This document shows positions 28,599-40,441 of a stretch of DNA of 64,000 nt, one piece after another. How positions within the stretch are numbered: the stretch's first letter is position 1; every line of letters starts with the position of its first letter. Origin of the DNA: Semisulcospira habei (Eukaryota; Mollusca; Gastropoda; Semisulcospiridae); assembly GCA_036245525.1 (NCBI GenBank), contig BTPG01000004.1, positions 163,189,025-163,253,024 of the forward strand, given 5' to 3'. The translations under genes and the position numbers were made by a program. A model generated the notes under the pieces. The model was not told the origin of the DNA. It made no database searches and worked only from the letters and a program-made list of their open reading frames with translations.

Positions 28599-29962
28599 GT
28601 GGCCAGACATTGTACTGTGTGGTGCCAGGAAGCAAGTTGCTTTGTCCATTGACAGTGGACTGTGTGGCCAGACCTTGTACTGCATGGTGCCAGAAAGCCA
28701 GTTGAAAAGTGTGCATTCCAGGCCAGTGGACTGTGTGGCCAGACCTTGTACTGCGTGGTGCCAGGAAGCAAGTTGCTTTGTTCATTGACAGTGGGCTGTG
28801 TGGCCAGACATTGTACTGCGTGGTGCCAGGAAGCAAGTTGCTTTGTTCATTGACAGTGGGCTGTGTGGCCAGACATTGTACTGCGTGGTGCCAGGAAGCA
28901 AGTTGCTTTGTTCATTGACAGTGGGCTGTGTGGCCAGACATTGTACTGCGTGGTGCCAGGAAGCAAGTTGCTTTGTTCATTGACAGTGGGCTGTGTGGCC
29001 AGACATTGTACTGCGTGGTGCCAGGAAGCAAGTTGCTTTGTTCATTGACAGTGGGCTGTGTGGCCAGACATTGTACTGCGTGGTGCCAGGAAGCAAGTTG
29101 CTTTGTTCATTGACAGTGGGCTGTGTGGCCAGACATTGTACTGCGTGGTGCCAGGAAGCAAGTTGCTTTGTTCATTGACAGTGGGCTGTGTGGCCAGACA
29201 TTGTACTGCGTGGTGCCAGGAAGCAAGTTGCTTTGTTCATTGACAGTGGGCTGTGTGGCCAGACATTGTACTGCGTGGTGCCAGGAAGCAAGTTGCTTTG
29301 TTCATTGACAGTGGGCTGTGTGGCCAGACATTGTACTGCGTGGTGCCAGGAAGCAAGTTGCTTTGTTCATTGACAGTGGGCTGTGTGGCCAGACATTGTA
29401 CTGCGTGGTGCCAGGAAGCAAGTTGCTTTGTTCATTGACAGTGGGCTGTGTGGCCAGACATTGTACTGCGTGGTGCCAGGAAGCAAGTTGCTTTGTTCAT
29501 TGACAGTGGGCTGTGTGGCCAGACATTGTACTGCGTGGTGCCAGGAAGCAAGTTGCTTTGTTCATTGACAGTGGGCTGTGTGGCCAGACATTGTACTGCG
29601 TGGTGCCAGGAAGCAAGTTGCTTTGTTCATTGACAGTGGGCTGTGTGGCCAGACATTGTACTGCGTGGTGCCAGGAAGCAAGTTGCTTTGTTCATTGACA
29701 GTGGGCTGTGTGGCCAGACATTGTACTGCGTGGTGCCAGGAAGCAAGTTGCTTTGTTCATTGACAGTGGGCTGTGTGGCCAGACATTGTACTGCGTGGTG
29801 CCAGGAAGCAAGTTGCTTTGTTCATTGACAGTGGGCTGTGTGGCCAGACATTGTACTGCGTGGTGCCAGGAAGCAAGTTGCTTTGTTCATTGACAGTGGG
29901 CTGTGTGGCCATACATTGTACTGCGTGGTGCCAGGAAGCAAGTTGCTTTGTTCATTGACAGT
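28599..29962 (+). repeat. 65-bp satellite array, about 21 units
   Basis: Units start at GTGGCCAGACATTGTAC. The first is at 28599 (65 bp), the second is a 71-bp variant at 28664, and from 28735 the period is exactly 65. From 28800 to 29904 seventeen units look identical; the last has one change (CCATACATT). As 65 is not a multiple of 3 the apparent ORFs rotate frame and end at the same word each time; they are not genes. Confidence 0.97.
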
Positions 29963-30056
29963 TGACCCCATCACAGCCGGTGGATGCAAATTGTTTGTGA
30001 AATCGTTGATTGGTGGATCTCAGTATTTTACTCAAAGCTGTTGCTTTGCTGTGGTT

Positions 30057-30266
30057 CAACCCATTTAGCCCCGAGTCCCTACAGCAGGAGATTGATTGAC
30101 AATGATAATTCAAGGGTAGTGCAAGGTTAGCTTGGCACCTGAAGTCACCAAGCTAATCTGGCACTACCCTTGAATTATCATGGTCAGTGCACCCCCTGCA
30201 GCTGGTACATAGTCAAGTAACACTTCCCAAATTTGGGAAATGCACCTGTGGTCCTAAAAGGGTTAT
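30057..30266. mobile_element. TTAA hairpin MITE, subfamily A, copy 3
   Basis: TCAACCCATTTAGCCCCGAG at the left, CCTAAAAGGGTTA at the right, hairpin core in the middle (AAGGTTAGCTTGG / CCAAGCTAATCTGG). Confidence 0.7.
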
Positions 30267-30289
30267 TGTTTGTACTTAAATGTTGCTTG

Positions 30290-30555
30290 ACAAATGGGTA
30301 CGTATGTGTTGTATGTTCATGCATTTTTTGCTCAAATGCAATAGCAAAAGTGAGTCATTTTCTGGGCCATCCATTGTGCGTCACCGGTGGTTAACGTCAG
30401 CATTTTCTCAAACTATTCAAGCCACAGGCTTCAAGCTTGGCCTGGTGCGCTTGGCCTAAGGGTACTTGGTGGCAAAGTGATTTTAGGGAGCTCACAAAGA
30501 TCAGTGAAGCGGGTTAAAGAAAATGGCCCATTTTGACCAAAGTTGTATTCTCAAA
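30290..30555. repeat. Second copy of the dispersed repeat at 26900-27300
   Basis: Shares GCAATAGCAAAAGTGAG and following words with the first copy; leads straight into the 28-bp minisatellite. Confidence 0.45.
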
Positions 30556-30916
30556 TACTATTTTAACTTAAAAATCACCGTTATACTATTTTAACTTAAA
30601 AATCACCGTTATACTATTTTAACTTAAAAATCACCGTTATACTATTTTAACTTAAAAATCACCGTTATACTATTTTAACTTAAAAATCACCGTTATACTA
30701 TTTTAGCTTAAAAATCACCGTTATACTATTTTAACTTAAAAATCACTGTTATACTATTTTAGCTTAAAAATCACCGTTATACTATTTTAACTTAAAAATC
30801 ACTGTTATACTATTTTAACTTAAAAATCACCGTTATACTATTTTAACTTAAAAATCACCGTTATACTATTTTAACTTAAAAATCACGGTTATACTATTTT
30901 AACTTAAAAATCACTT
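30556..30916 (+). repeat. 28-bp minisatellite, about 13 units
   Basis: Unit ATACTATTTTAACTTAAAAATCACCGTT (28 bp), with occasional AACTT/AGCTT and CCG/CTG/CGG variants. The seed word TATTTTAACTTAAAA is present once in the dispersed-repeat flank, from which the array seems to have grown. Confidence 0.95.
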
Positions 30917-33142
30917 TTAACAGATAGCAAGACATTCCATACATTATAATTGGGGTGATCCCTCTCAAAGGGCCAGAGTCATGAGAGGTCAGCATATGCC
31001 TAATTTTGCTTAAGTCAGTTATAGCACAAGAGAGCTGATGATAAGACTAGCATTAAGGCCCCCCCCCCCCCCCCCCCCCCCACCCCTCAACTGCAGATGG
31101 ACTTCCATTGTCTGCCTGCCCCCCAAAAACAAAAACTGAATACTAGTAGGTGTATGTGTGCAAATTAGGCAAGGTACTTTCTCAGTTAGGTTGAGAATAC
31201 AATATGTTGAGTCTGTATTGTAGTGTGGTGCTTTGCGAAATGTATTCACATGGGCGACGGTGCAAAAAATTGAAATGACCTAAAACGATCCTCGGACTAT
31301 GACCTACGATACATGGCCAGCAAGAGACAAAGTGTCATGAGCTCCTGCAGATGCTTATGAGAATATGCCTCTTGCAGATGTCTGAAGAACTGTGTTCTGT
31401 TTGAACAAAAAGCTGCAATTAAGCTTTCTGAAATTTTGACAAGGCTGAATCGGTCTCCAGGACTGAAAACTGTCGCCCATGCATTCGGGATAACACTTCA
31501 CGAGCCAACTAACAAAAACACTCAAGTATGTGTGCTATATGCAACAGTTTATTTTTATGTTATACATAATTCTGCAAATACAACTGTTGTCACTTTTTCT
31601 CCACTGTTGATCTAGACACCACAAGCTATACATGTCATGTTTGTTAGAGAAAGGAGGTGAAACATTCACCACAGAACAGTTGTCAGGTCTACAAAAGCTG
31701 CTTGGAAAAAGACAAAGTCGTTTCGCTCTCCAACAAAACATCCAACAAATGGCGGTCATCTGAAATTGGAACATATGGCTTCCCACTGAAGAAAGAGGTA
31801 ACACACAAACACCAGCTTGACTCGGAACGATGTTCACAACAAGGTTACATTATGCCACAAGAACAGAAACTAATACACATTGACAGTAAGCATGGAAACC
31901 TGAAACGTGGACACCGCATCAATATACAAGACATAATACCGCTAAAATACATCCTTACATTCATATATTTGTGGGTATGAGAAACGCAGTATGAAAATAA
32001 TGACAATCTGCGCAGTCTAAAAGAAACCGTCGCAAATAATACATGGCTGCATGAGTTTCTAACAGAAGAATGAAACTAGTTAACAGTAACCTCAAGTAAT
32101 CAAGATTTAATATGCATTTAGCACCAGCACACCAAATTGTTAAAACGATTGACCGATATCTTTCAAAATACAAACTTTTAGAAATGTTCTACGGAATGGC
32201 ATTAGATCTGTTCAAGGGATCCTGCATTGTTTCCCCTACCACTTCATCCACACTCGTAATCAAAGAATGCTGTACATATCCCGTTAAGTTTAGCAACCAA
32301 ATATAAGCCAAACACATTGTGCCAAAATCGGGTGTATGTCACTACACAGTACGCAAAGACTATTGGGTCGAAGTCTGCTGCAGTGGCCCTGCACGGGCCC
32401 GCTGTGGCCAATGGCCTCTGCATACTGGGTAGGAGTAGGCACAGCTCGTGACACCCAAGCCATCAATAAGTCCACACCAGAGAGGTGGCTGCCAAGCCAG
32501 TAAAATGCACAAGAAAATCCTAACAAAGAAAGGACAATTTACAAGTTATTGACACAGAAAAATAATTTACCACTTATAATTTAGTTATACGCCAGATTAT
32601 GATTTTAACCAGAATATTAATGTTTTAATCGTCCATTCTAAGTGCGCTTCTTTCTTTCTTGCGATTTTTTTCACCAAAAGAGCAGGATTAGAATCGACAA
32701 GTTTCTAAATCCTCTTCATGATAATGGCCAGCCAGCACTGTAGTATAAACATCTCCGACAAAGCGTTCATGATGCACCACCCTTCTGTAAATCATAATCC
32801 ATACCAATATCCAATATCACAAGTGCTGTATCGTACATTTGGTACTCTGTTACTAATGTGTCAAATTATGAGTATTTATTTTGTTCATGCACACAAGCTG
32901 CAAAACTGAAGATGGCGTTTTTGTTTGTGTCTGGCATTTAACCTCAAACTACCAGCCTGCCTGTTTAAATGCAAGCAGTCCCCGAGTCTTTTGAATCCTA
33001 GCCGTTGGCACAAAAACATAGCGCTTCCTCTGCTCTACGGCTAAACAAAGTTGCATCTTTGGGTCAGATGGTATAAAGACCTGCACCCAAAGTGCTATAC
33101 ACTAAAGTACGCCTTGCCCTCAAAGTATATCAGGATGCCACA
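30917..33142. other. Intergenic sequence with poly-C tract, no supported gene
   Basis: Contains a run of more than 20 C at about 31059-31081 and AT-rich unique-looking sequence. Short ORFs (for example 31657-31980 plus) show no recognisable domain and I do not call them. Confidence 0.4.
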
Positions 33143-33340
33143 TCAACCCATTTCGCCCCAACACACTACAGCAGTAGATGGAGCAACCATGGTAATTCCA
33201 CGGCAGTGCCAGATTAGATGGGCACCATCAGGCGCCAAGCCAGTCTGGCACTACCCTTGAATTATTGGAACTGGTAATATAGTTGTGAAGTTGCACATCT
33301 AAAATTTGGGAAATGCGGCTGTGGGGTTAAATGAGATTAG
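33143..33340. mobile_element. TTAA hairpin MITE, subfamily A, copy 4 (eroded)
   Basis: Left end TCAACCCATTTCGCCCC, hairpin remnant (TGCCAGATTAGATGGGC / GCCAAGCCAGTCTGGCA), right end GGGGTTAAATGAG. Confidence 0.55.
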
Positions 33341-33615
33341 GAAATAAAATGGAATGTGGGTCTGTTTGCTATTCTTTTGACTGCTTCGCTACTTGACTTG
33401 AAATAATGGACAGACCACAACTGTGCGAGTTAACCCACACAGCAGCCTTCAATGTCAAGTCTCTGCCATTTCAATCACGGACTCGCACGAACCCATTGGC
33501 GAAAGTGGGAAATTTGTGGTTTCAGGAAAGACACGCTGGGAGACCACAGGGCCACAGATTTTGGACAAAAATGTATTCAATTTTCTTTTAGGAAATGAAG
33601 CTGAAATAAAATCAG

Positions 33616-33800
33616 TTAACCCATTTAGCCCTGGGACCCTGCAGCAGGAGATGGATTGATCATAATTCAAGGGTAGTGCCAAGCTTATCTGGCACTACCC
33701 TTAAATTATCATGATCAATCCATCTCCTACAATTGGTACATAGTCGTTGGACGACACCTCCAAAAGTTTGGAAATGCGGCAATGAGTTTAAGAGGGTTAA
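33616..33800. mobile_element. TTAA hairpin MITE, subfamily A, copy 5
   Basis: TTAACCCATTTAGCC at the left and AGAGGGTTAA at the right give TTAA on both sides. The hairpin core is shortened by a deletion. Confidence 0.7.
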
Positions 33801-35199
33801 AGGTACCAGGTAAAGCACACACACATGCAGCCACACAGAAACTCAGGTTTTTACAGCCTATTTTCATTTAGATACCTGTGAAAGCTGGGTGGAAAATGTC
33901 TGTAGATTGTACCCTAAATCAAAACCCGTGAATATATACCACAATATGGTTGCAAAGCTGCAGACAACGCTAGAAAGACCTTGGTTAGGTTCTTGTGGGA
34001 CACTTCCTCTCTTTACAGTCTTGGTCTTTAATTTTTTCAGTTACATGCTTCCGGCTTGAAGAAAAAAAGCAACTGTAAAACTCATCAGGGCTATACGATA
34101 CACTTTTTACCAGAATTTCCAGTGAACAATGTGTAAACACATGCCCATCATTTCATAATCGGTACCAGCAGTGTATAAACCAAACTAGAACAAAATGCAT
34201 TTTGTGTTAAACATACCTTCATGATTTAGAAAATCTGAAATGAAATACCAGGATACATACAGAGAATCGGCCTGAGCTGGCATGCACAACATCGAACAAA
34301 CGCAATACAAAAAATCTTTGGTTTGGTACAAATACTTTTGCTGACTTGTACAGTGCGAACAAGCAGCCAAGGCCAAAGCTGTTTCAGCCTAGAAAAACTG
34401 GCATCCGTAACCTGCTATCATAAGAATGTCGATAAACAGAGCAACCTATATTGGTACACCAACAAGATAAACACTGCAGGCCTACAAGTGAAATATTTCA
34501 TCAATATCTTGTAACCATTTCTGCTAGAAAGCAAAAATTGTACATTTAAGAGACTACCCCCAAGGACTTTCAACTTTCTTTAAAGATCTTGTTAGTGGTA
34601 CAAAGGATCTCCAACTTAACTCTTTCCCTACTTGTCTAAGTAACTTTTCTGTATACTCTGCCACTAAATAAATTTTAGAGTTCATTTCCAGATCAGGAGC
34701 TCAAGCAGCGTCTTGTACTAAAAATAGACCAGCACACAAGCAAGTGAACCATGGTGGGGCAGAGCTCACTGCTGACAGCGTACTAGGGGAAGTAATCTCG
34801 CGGTGGCGGAAGTCAACATCTGTAACCAAAGGGTTAAAGACACAGCATGTCCAAACAAATATATTTAATTCTTAAACTCCCAGAACAAAATGACTCCATT
34901 CTGTAGAATGGAAGTCATTTAGTTCTGGGAGTTTAAGAGTTAATAACAGTTTGTGTCCTTGTGATTCAAAACTATCGCAAATAATCTGCTGGACCATCAT
35001 TATTAAATTTGTGATAAAGATTGCACACACTTATGTTCAACTGTTTATGAAAAATTGTACATACATGCAGCTCTTACAGAGACACGCACGCAATACTGTT
35101 TGTAGAAAGCGTGAAGATCCGTTGAGCCTTGGGATAGTACATAATTCCTTTACTGCTGAGAAAAAGTGAACACTTAACTAGATGAGGCACAGATCCTCC
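33801..35199. other. Intergenic sequence, no supported gene
   Basis: AT-rich. The only clear structure is the TTAA foldback at 34865-34943. Confidence 0.4.
34865..34943. repeat. 79-bp TTAA-flanked foldback
   Basis: TTAA at both ends; arms CTTAAACTCCCAGAAC.AAATGAC and its complement pair over about 37 bp with a 2-3 nt loop and few mismatches. Resembles a minimal piggyBac-type MITE but has a different sequence from the others here. Confidence 0.65.
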
Positions 35200-35413
35200 T
35201 TAGCTCATTCTACCCCAGACACACCACAGCAAGATAAGGATCGACCATGATAGTTCAAGGGTGATGCCAGAATAGCTTGGCGCCTGTGGGCGCCAAGCTA
35301 TTCTGGCATCACCCTTGAACTATCATGGTCGATCTGTGTCCTACACTGCTTTGCAGTCTTCGGAGGACAACGGCAAAATTTGGGGATTTCGGTGTTGGGG
35401 TAGAATGAGTTAG
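35200..35413. mobile_element. Hairpin MITE, subfamily B, copy 2, with perfect 46-bp palindrome
   Basis: Ends TTAGCTCATTCTACCCC / GGGGTAGAATGAGTTAG, so TTAG is duplicated outside 13-bp inverted ends. The centre (35239-35334) is two 46-base arms that match exactly around a 4-base TGTG loop. Confidence 0.8.
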
Positions 35414-35778
35414 CCCCCACATTTGCAGGGGGCACAAGAGGATCTGTGCCCCTTGTCTAAACCACTTTGTGGCTATGTCATGGGAAATCTTTTGCGATTC
35501 AATTTGCAATCGTTTGAAAAACAGAAACTATGGCCGCCGACAGTGAAGGGGTTAAACCGTAAACGTATTTACTCTGCTCTAATGTAAATAAAGTCCTGTT
35601 GCTGGTCACCAGTGGTACTTTGTAGACGCGTTTCAAGAAATCGGACTGTGCACAGCAAGCAGGGAAGTTGGATATATGCAGCAGTGCATTTCATACAATA
35701 GTTCTCTTTCATAACCCTCCTGAGCATGCACCGACACCAGCACTGTAAACAGTAGGGGTGCCTACATGCACAAAGTGG

Positions 35779-35984
35779 TTAACCCTTTTAGCCCCAACAT
35801 CCTACAGCAGGAGACTGATTGCACATGATAATTCAACGGTAGTGCCAGATTAGCTTGGCACCTTTAGGTGCCAAGCTAATCTGGCACGACCCTTGAATTA
35901 TCATGGTAAATCAACCTCCTGCAACTGGTATATAGTAGCACTTGCAAAATTTGGAAAATGCACCCGTAGGGCTAAAAGGGTTAA
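35779..35984. mobile_element. TTAA hairpin MITE, subfamily A, copy 6 (best-preserved ends)
   Basis: TTAACCCTTTTAGCCCC at the left and GGGCTAAAAGGGTTAA at the right: 16-bp inverted ends beginning CCC inside a TTAA duplication, the piggyBac pattern. Hairpin core CAGATTAGCTTGGCACC / GGTGCCAAGCTAATCTG. Confidence 0.85.
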
Positions 35985-37062
35985 AACAATTATGTCGATC
36001 AACATGCGAGCACAAAGAGATGACAACAGCGTTGTGTAAAATGCTGTAAAAGTGTAAACACTGCGCAGTGATGCTGTGTCTGCTGCCAACTACCATGAAC
36101 TAGCTTTTTGTCTTGTTTTATGGCATCAGATGGAGCACCGACATTTCAATGGCAAACTGGAAGAAAATGCTTCTTTATTTCACTGAAGACGATATTTATG
36201 GCATTATAAACTGGTCATACATAACACTAACAGTACATCAGCCTGCACACAGAAAACTGAAAACTGCAACAATGATATCCTAATTAACCCCTTGTTCATG
36301 CAGTCATCAGTGTTGTAACAGGCTTTCCGCTAGGATTTAAATTCATCCGTCATCAAGATGGACAGCATGACAAAAAATCTGTCCCAGTTGCATACTTGAA
36401 ACACAGCTGGGATCACTGGAGTAACTGGACACTCATTTTTTTTTCTCAAGATCGGTCTGTCCCCCTTGCAGACATTCTTCCAGTTTTGCCATCCATCAAA
36501 ATCTGTCTATGAAAAACGGAGAATTATCCATTAGCAGAAAGCGTGTGTGAACAGTACAAGCAGCTGCATACATAGGGAAGGTAACATGTCGGTGTACACT
36601 ATTTTTGTTCATTCACAGTATGAGAAACCTTTCCAGCATCACTCTTCTAGCACAGACGTGACTTTAGTTCACACAAAATCTGATCCAAGCTGACCACAAA
36701 ACAAACCAAGTACAAAGAAAAAAAAAAAACCACAAAGAAAGAGTAACGTTTTACAGCTAGCAGGCGAGTCCAGTCGGTTGTTCCAGCTTCCGATTAAGCT
36801 GCACCAGGCCAGACGCGTGGCAGGCAGACACCGTCCATCACTCGCCCCACGATGACGCCTGATCAGAAGTTGGAGTCCCCGGCTGATTCCTGTAGAAGGG
36901 TCAGATCAGAAGTATTTGAGCAGAGCTTGGCAAGGGTTGTGCGGTGAAGGTGCCCCAACATTACTCCAGGCATGCTTGTGTCAAGCCAGTTACTGGGAAA
37001 TAACAAGAAAATACCGCCACAACTTAAGGTTATGAGCCTTGTAAGTCCTACACGTAAATCAG
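35985..37062. other. Intergenic sequence, no supported gene
   Basis: No coding region or named repeat recognised. Confidence 0.4.
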
Positions 37063-37272
37063 TTAACCCATTCAGCCTTGCAACAGGAGATGGACTGACC
37101 ATGATAATTTAAGAGTAATGTCAGATTACTGTGGCACCATCAGACACCAAGCTAATGTGGCTGTGGCACTACCCTAAAATTATCATGGTTGATCCATCAT
37201 CTGCAACTGGTACAGTCATTAAACGACACCTCCCAAATTTGGGAAATGTGGTCGTGGCGATAAATGGGTTAA
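37063..37272. mobile_element. TTAA hairpin MITE, subfamily A, copy 7
   Basis: TTAACCCATTCAGCC at the left and GATAAATGGGTTAA at the right; TTAA on both sides; hairpin core diverged. Confidence 0.75.
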
Positions 37273-37421
37273 CCTCATTTGCTGCTTGCACAATGCATGG
37301 ATCTCTCCACCAGCATGACTCATACATTCTCATCTGTTCCTGCAAGCTACAAGGACTGCAATAAGTCTACGGCTAGTCAGTTCCCGCAAGCTGCAAGGAC
37401 TCTGTAACAAGTCTACAGCTA

Positions 37422-39146
37422 TCAGTTCCCGCAAGCTGCAAGGACTCTTGACTCGATTCTACTCCAGGTGGTTCCCAGTCTCTTGATGTCTGCTTGGAGG
37501 TCTCGACGCCAGGAGTTTCTCGGCCTACCTCTTTTCCTCTTTCCCTGGGGGTTCCATGACAATGCCTGCCTAGTGATACTGGAAGCTGGCTTTCTCAGAC
37601 TGTGACCGATACATCCCCATCTTCTTCGCCCAATTTCATTCTCTGCTGTTATCTGCTCTGTTCTCTCCCAGAGTCTGACGTTGCTGATCTTCTCTGGCCA
37701 GTGGATTTTCAAAATTCTTCTAAGGCAACTGTTCATGAAGGTCTGTACTCTGTTGACTGTGGTTTTTGTCAATCTCCAAGTCTCTGCTCCATATAGGAGA
37801 ACAACTGCTTTTACATTGGAGTTGAAAATCCGGACTTTGGTGTGTTGTGACAGCTCTCTGGAACTCCACACTTTTTTCAACTGGAGAAAGGCTGCTCTGG
37901 CTTTACCGATTCGTGCTCTGACATCTGCATCAGTGCCGCCTTTTTTGTCGATGATGCTCCCGAGATAGGTGAAGGACTCCAACGGGGTGCCAGCAAGCAA
38001 GACTGGTTCTTCCCTGGTTGCGTTCAGCCTCATTGTCTTTGTTTTCTGTTTGTGAATGGTGAGGCCCACTTGGGAAGAGATGTCAGCAAGCCTCGTGGTC
38101 TTGTCCTGCATTTGTTGATGAGTGTGGGACAGTAATGCCAAGTCGTCTGCAAAATCGAGGTCCTCAAGCTGTGTCCACAGTGTCCACTGTATTCCACTTC
38201 GTCTGTGCTCTGTGGTCATCTTCATGACCCAGTCTATGGCCAGTAGGAAGAGGAACGGAGACAGCAGACACCCCTGCCTGACACCAGTTCTGACCTGGAG
38301 CTCCCTGGTGAACTGCCCTTCGTGGATCACGCGACATGTCATGCCATCGTAGCTACTCTTGATCAGGCGGACGAGCTTTGTGGGTACACCGTAGTGTCGT
38401 AGGATCTCGGTCCACACTGTCAAATGCTTTCTCGTAATCCACAAAGTTAACATACAACGGGGAGCTCACTCCAGAGACTGTTCCACGATGATGCGGAGAG
38501 TGGCGATCTGGTCTGTACATGATTGGTTCTTCCTGAATCCTGCTTGCTGGTCTCTCAGCTGGGGGTCAACGGAGCTCTTCATTCTCTCCAGGATGATCCT
38601 GTTGAAGACCTTTCCTGGTACTGACAGCAAGGTGATTCCTCTGTAGTTGGAACACTTGCTGAGGTCGCCTTTCTTGGGAAGCTTGATTAGGTACCCCTCC
38701 TTCCAGTCAGCCGGCATCACCTCCTCTTCCCAGATCTTTCCAAACAGTGGGTACAGCATCTCCACTGTTGTCTCTAGGTCTGCTTTCAGAGACTCCGCTG
38801 GGATGCCATCTGGGCCTGCTGCTTTGCCGTTCTTCAAAAATGCCACTGCTCTTCTGATCTCTTCCCGGCTGGGTCTGTAGCTGATGGGTAGGTCGGTCTC
38901 TGCCGGCTGGATGTCTGGGGGGTCGGGTGGGCTAGGTCTGTTCAGTAACTCTTCAAAATACTCGGCCCATCTGTCGAGTTGGTCTGCTCTGTCTGCAATA
39001 GGCTTGCCTTCTTTGTCTTTTACTGGTCTTTCTGTATGGCCATACTTGCCTGACAATCTTCTGGTAATGTCGTAGAGCTGTTTCATGTTGCCGCTGCCTG
39101 CTGCCTTTTCTGCCTCTGCTGCCAGGCTGTCTGTGTAGGCCCTCAT
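37422..39146 (-). pseudogene. RT: RTE LINE reverse transcriptase
   Basis: First frame (39146-38466): FLKNGKAAGPDGIPAE, LIKLPKKGDLSKCSNYRGIT, FNRIILERM, QAGFRKNQSCTDQI. After a frameshift near 38455 the next frame (38453-37422) gives a GVRQGCLLSPFLF block and LEDLDFADDLALLSH with the catalytic FADD at about 38150, then [13 protein letters not shown] and, at the C-terminus, RRWGCIGHSLRKP..KRGRPRNSWRRDL. Motifs match RTE-clade LINEs. Confidence 0.85.
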
Positions 39147-40441
39147 CTGCCCTGATACTCCTCTTCACCTCGCGGTTGGCTTCCCAGTATTCCCCCTGTG
39201 CCCTTACTTTGGCTGCTCTCGTGCAACTGTTGTTGACAACTGCTTTCTTCTGCTTCCTCACTTCTATCTTCTTCAAGGTCTGTGCCGACAGCCAGTCCTT
39301 GTGATGGTGTTTCCTGAACCCTACAGTGTCTTTGCAGGTTGAGTTCAGCGCCTCTCTAACTGCCTTCCACTGCTGCTCTGTGGTGACCGCCTCCTCTTCA
39401 TTTACTAGCTCCTGTAGCGCTTGAAACCGGTTGGACAGCACCAGTTTGAACTCTTCTCTAACTCCAGTTTCTCTCAGGAGGCCTACATTATAGCGCGGTC
39501 TTCTTCTTGTCTCTGTGCGGCTTTTCTTTAGCTTGAGCTTCATTCTTAAGGTAAGCAGATGGTGGTCGGAGGCGACATCTGCTCCCCTCCTCACTCGAAC
39601 ATCTTGAAGGGATCTTCTAAATTTCTTGCTAATGCAGATATGGTCTATTTGGTTCTCTGTTGTATGGTCAGGTGAGACCCAAGTTGCTTTGTGTATTCTT
39701 CTGTGTGGGAAGATGCTGCCTCCAATGACAAGTCAGTTTAGAGCACAAAAGTCTACAAACCTCTCCCCGTTCTCACTCATCTCCGAGCCTAGTCCCTGTC
39801 TTCCCATCACCTCTTCGTATCCGGTGTTGTCCTCCCCTATTTTGGCATTAAAATCGCCCATGACGATGGTGATGTCTCGCTCCGCACATTTGTCCAAGGC
39901 ACTCTGGAGTCGGTTGTAGAACTCTTGTTTCTCTTCCTCGTCACTGTCATTAGTGGACGCATAAACACTGGATGACGTTCAGCTTGAGCTTTTTCTTGGT
40001 TCTAAAGGCTGCTGTGATAATTCTTGGCCCAAGAGGTTCCCAGCCCATCAGTGCTCTCTGTGCCACTGGTGACAGCATGAATGCGACACCTTCTGTATGG
40101 GGGGCATTCTCCTCTTCATGACCTGAATACAGAATCATCTCCCCACTTAACAGCCTTTTCTGGCCAGACTGCGTCCATCTGGCTTCACTTATACCTAGCA
40201 GAGAAAGGTTGTACTTTTGCATTTCCGCTGCTATCTGGGCGGCCTTGCCGCTCTGGTACATGGTCTTGACGTTCCATGTCCCCATGGTTGTATCCCTGGA
40301 TAGAGAGAGGCGGCTCGGTCCTGTGGCTTCCGAAGACTTCCGGCTTTCACCACAGGACGTCATAAGTCTTCTGTTAGAAGAACCTTCCTTCTCCAGGAAA
40401 GGAATTACTGTTAGTCTTTTCGTCGGCGTTTTCGTAGCCAT
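39147..40441 (-). pseudogene. EN: RTE LINE endonuclease (CFDP2-like EEP domain) and linker
   Basis: TMGTWNVKTMYQSGKAAQ opens an endonuclease-exonuclease-phosphatase fold; LSLLGISEARWTQSG carries the Glu; the frame then shifts near 39950; DITIVMGDFNAK (about 39850) supplies the Asp-x-Asn; VASDHHLLT (about 39560) the terminal Asp-His. A stop lies at about 39737. The domain nicks target DNA for reverse transcription. Host annotations often label this domain craniofacial development protein 2-like. Confidence 0.8.

Noticed and set aside
28599..29962. Regular repeats that could suggest a CRISPR array or a repeat protein
   Set aside because: Units are contiguous 65-mers with no unique spacers, and the ORFs rotate frame every unit; this is satellite DNA.
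31657..31980. 107-aa ORF in intergenic sequence
   Set aside because: No recognisable family, no neighbours, ordinary length for AT-rich chance ORFs.
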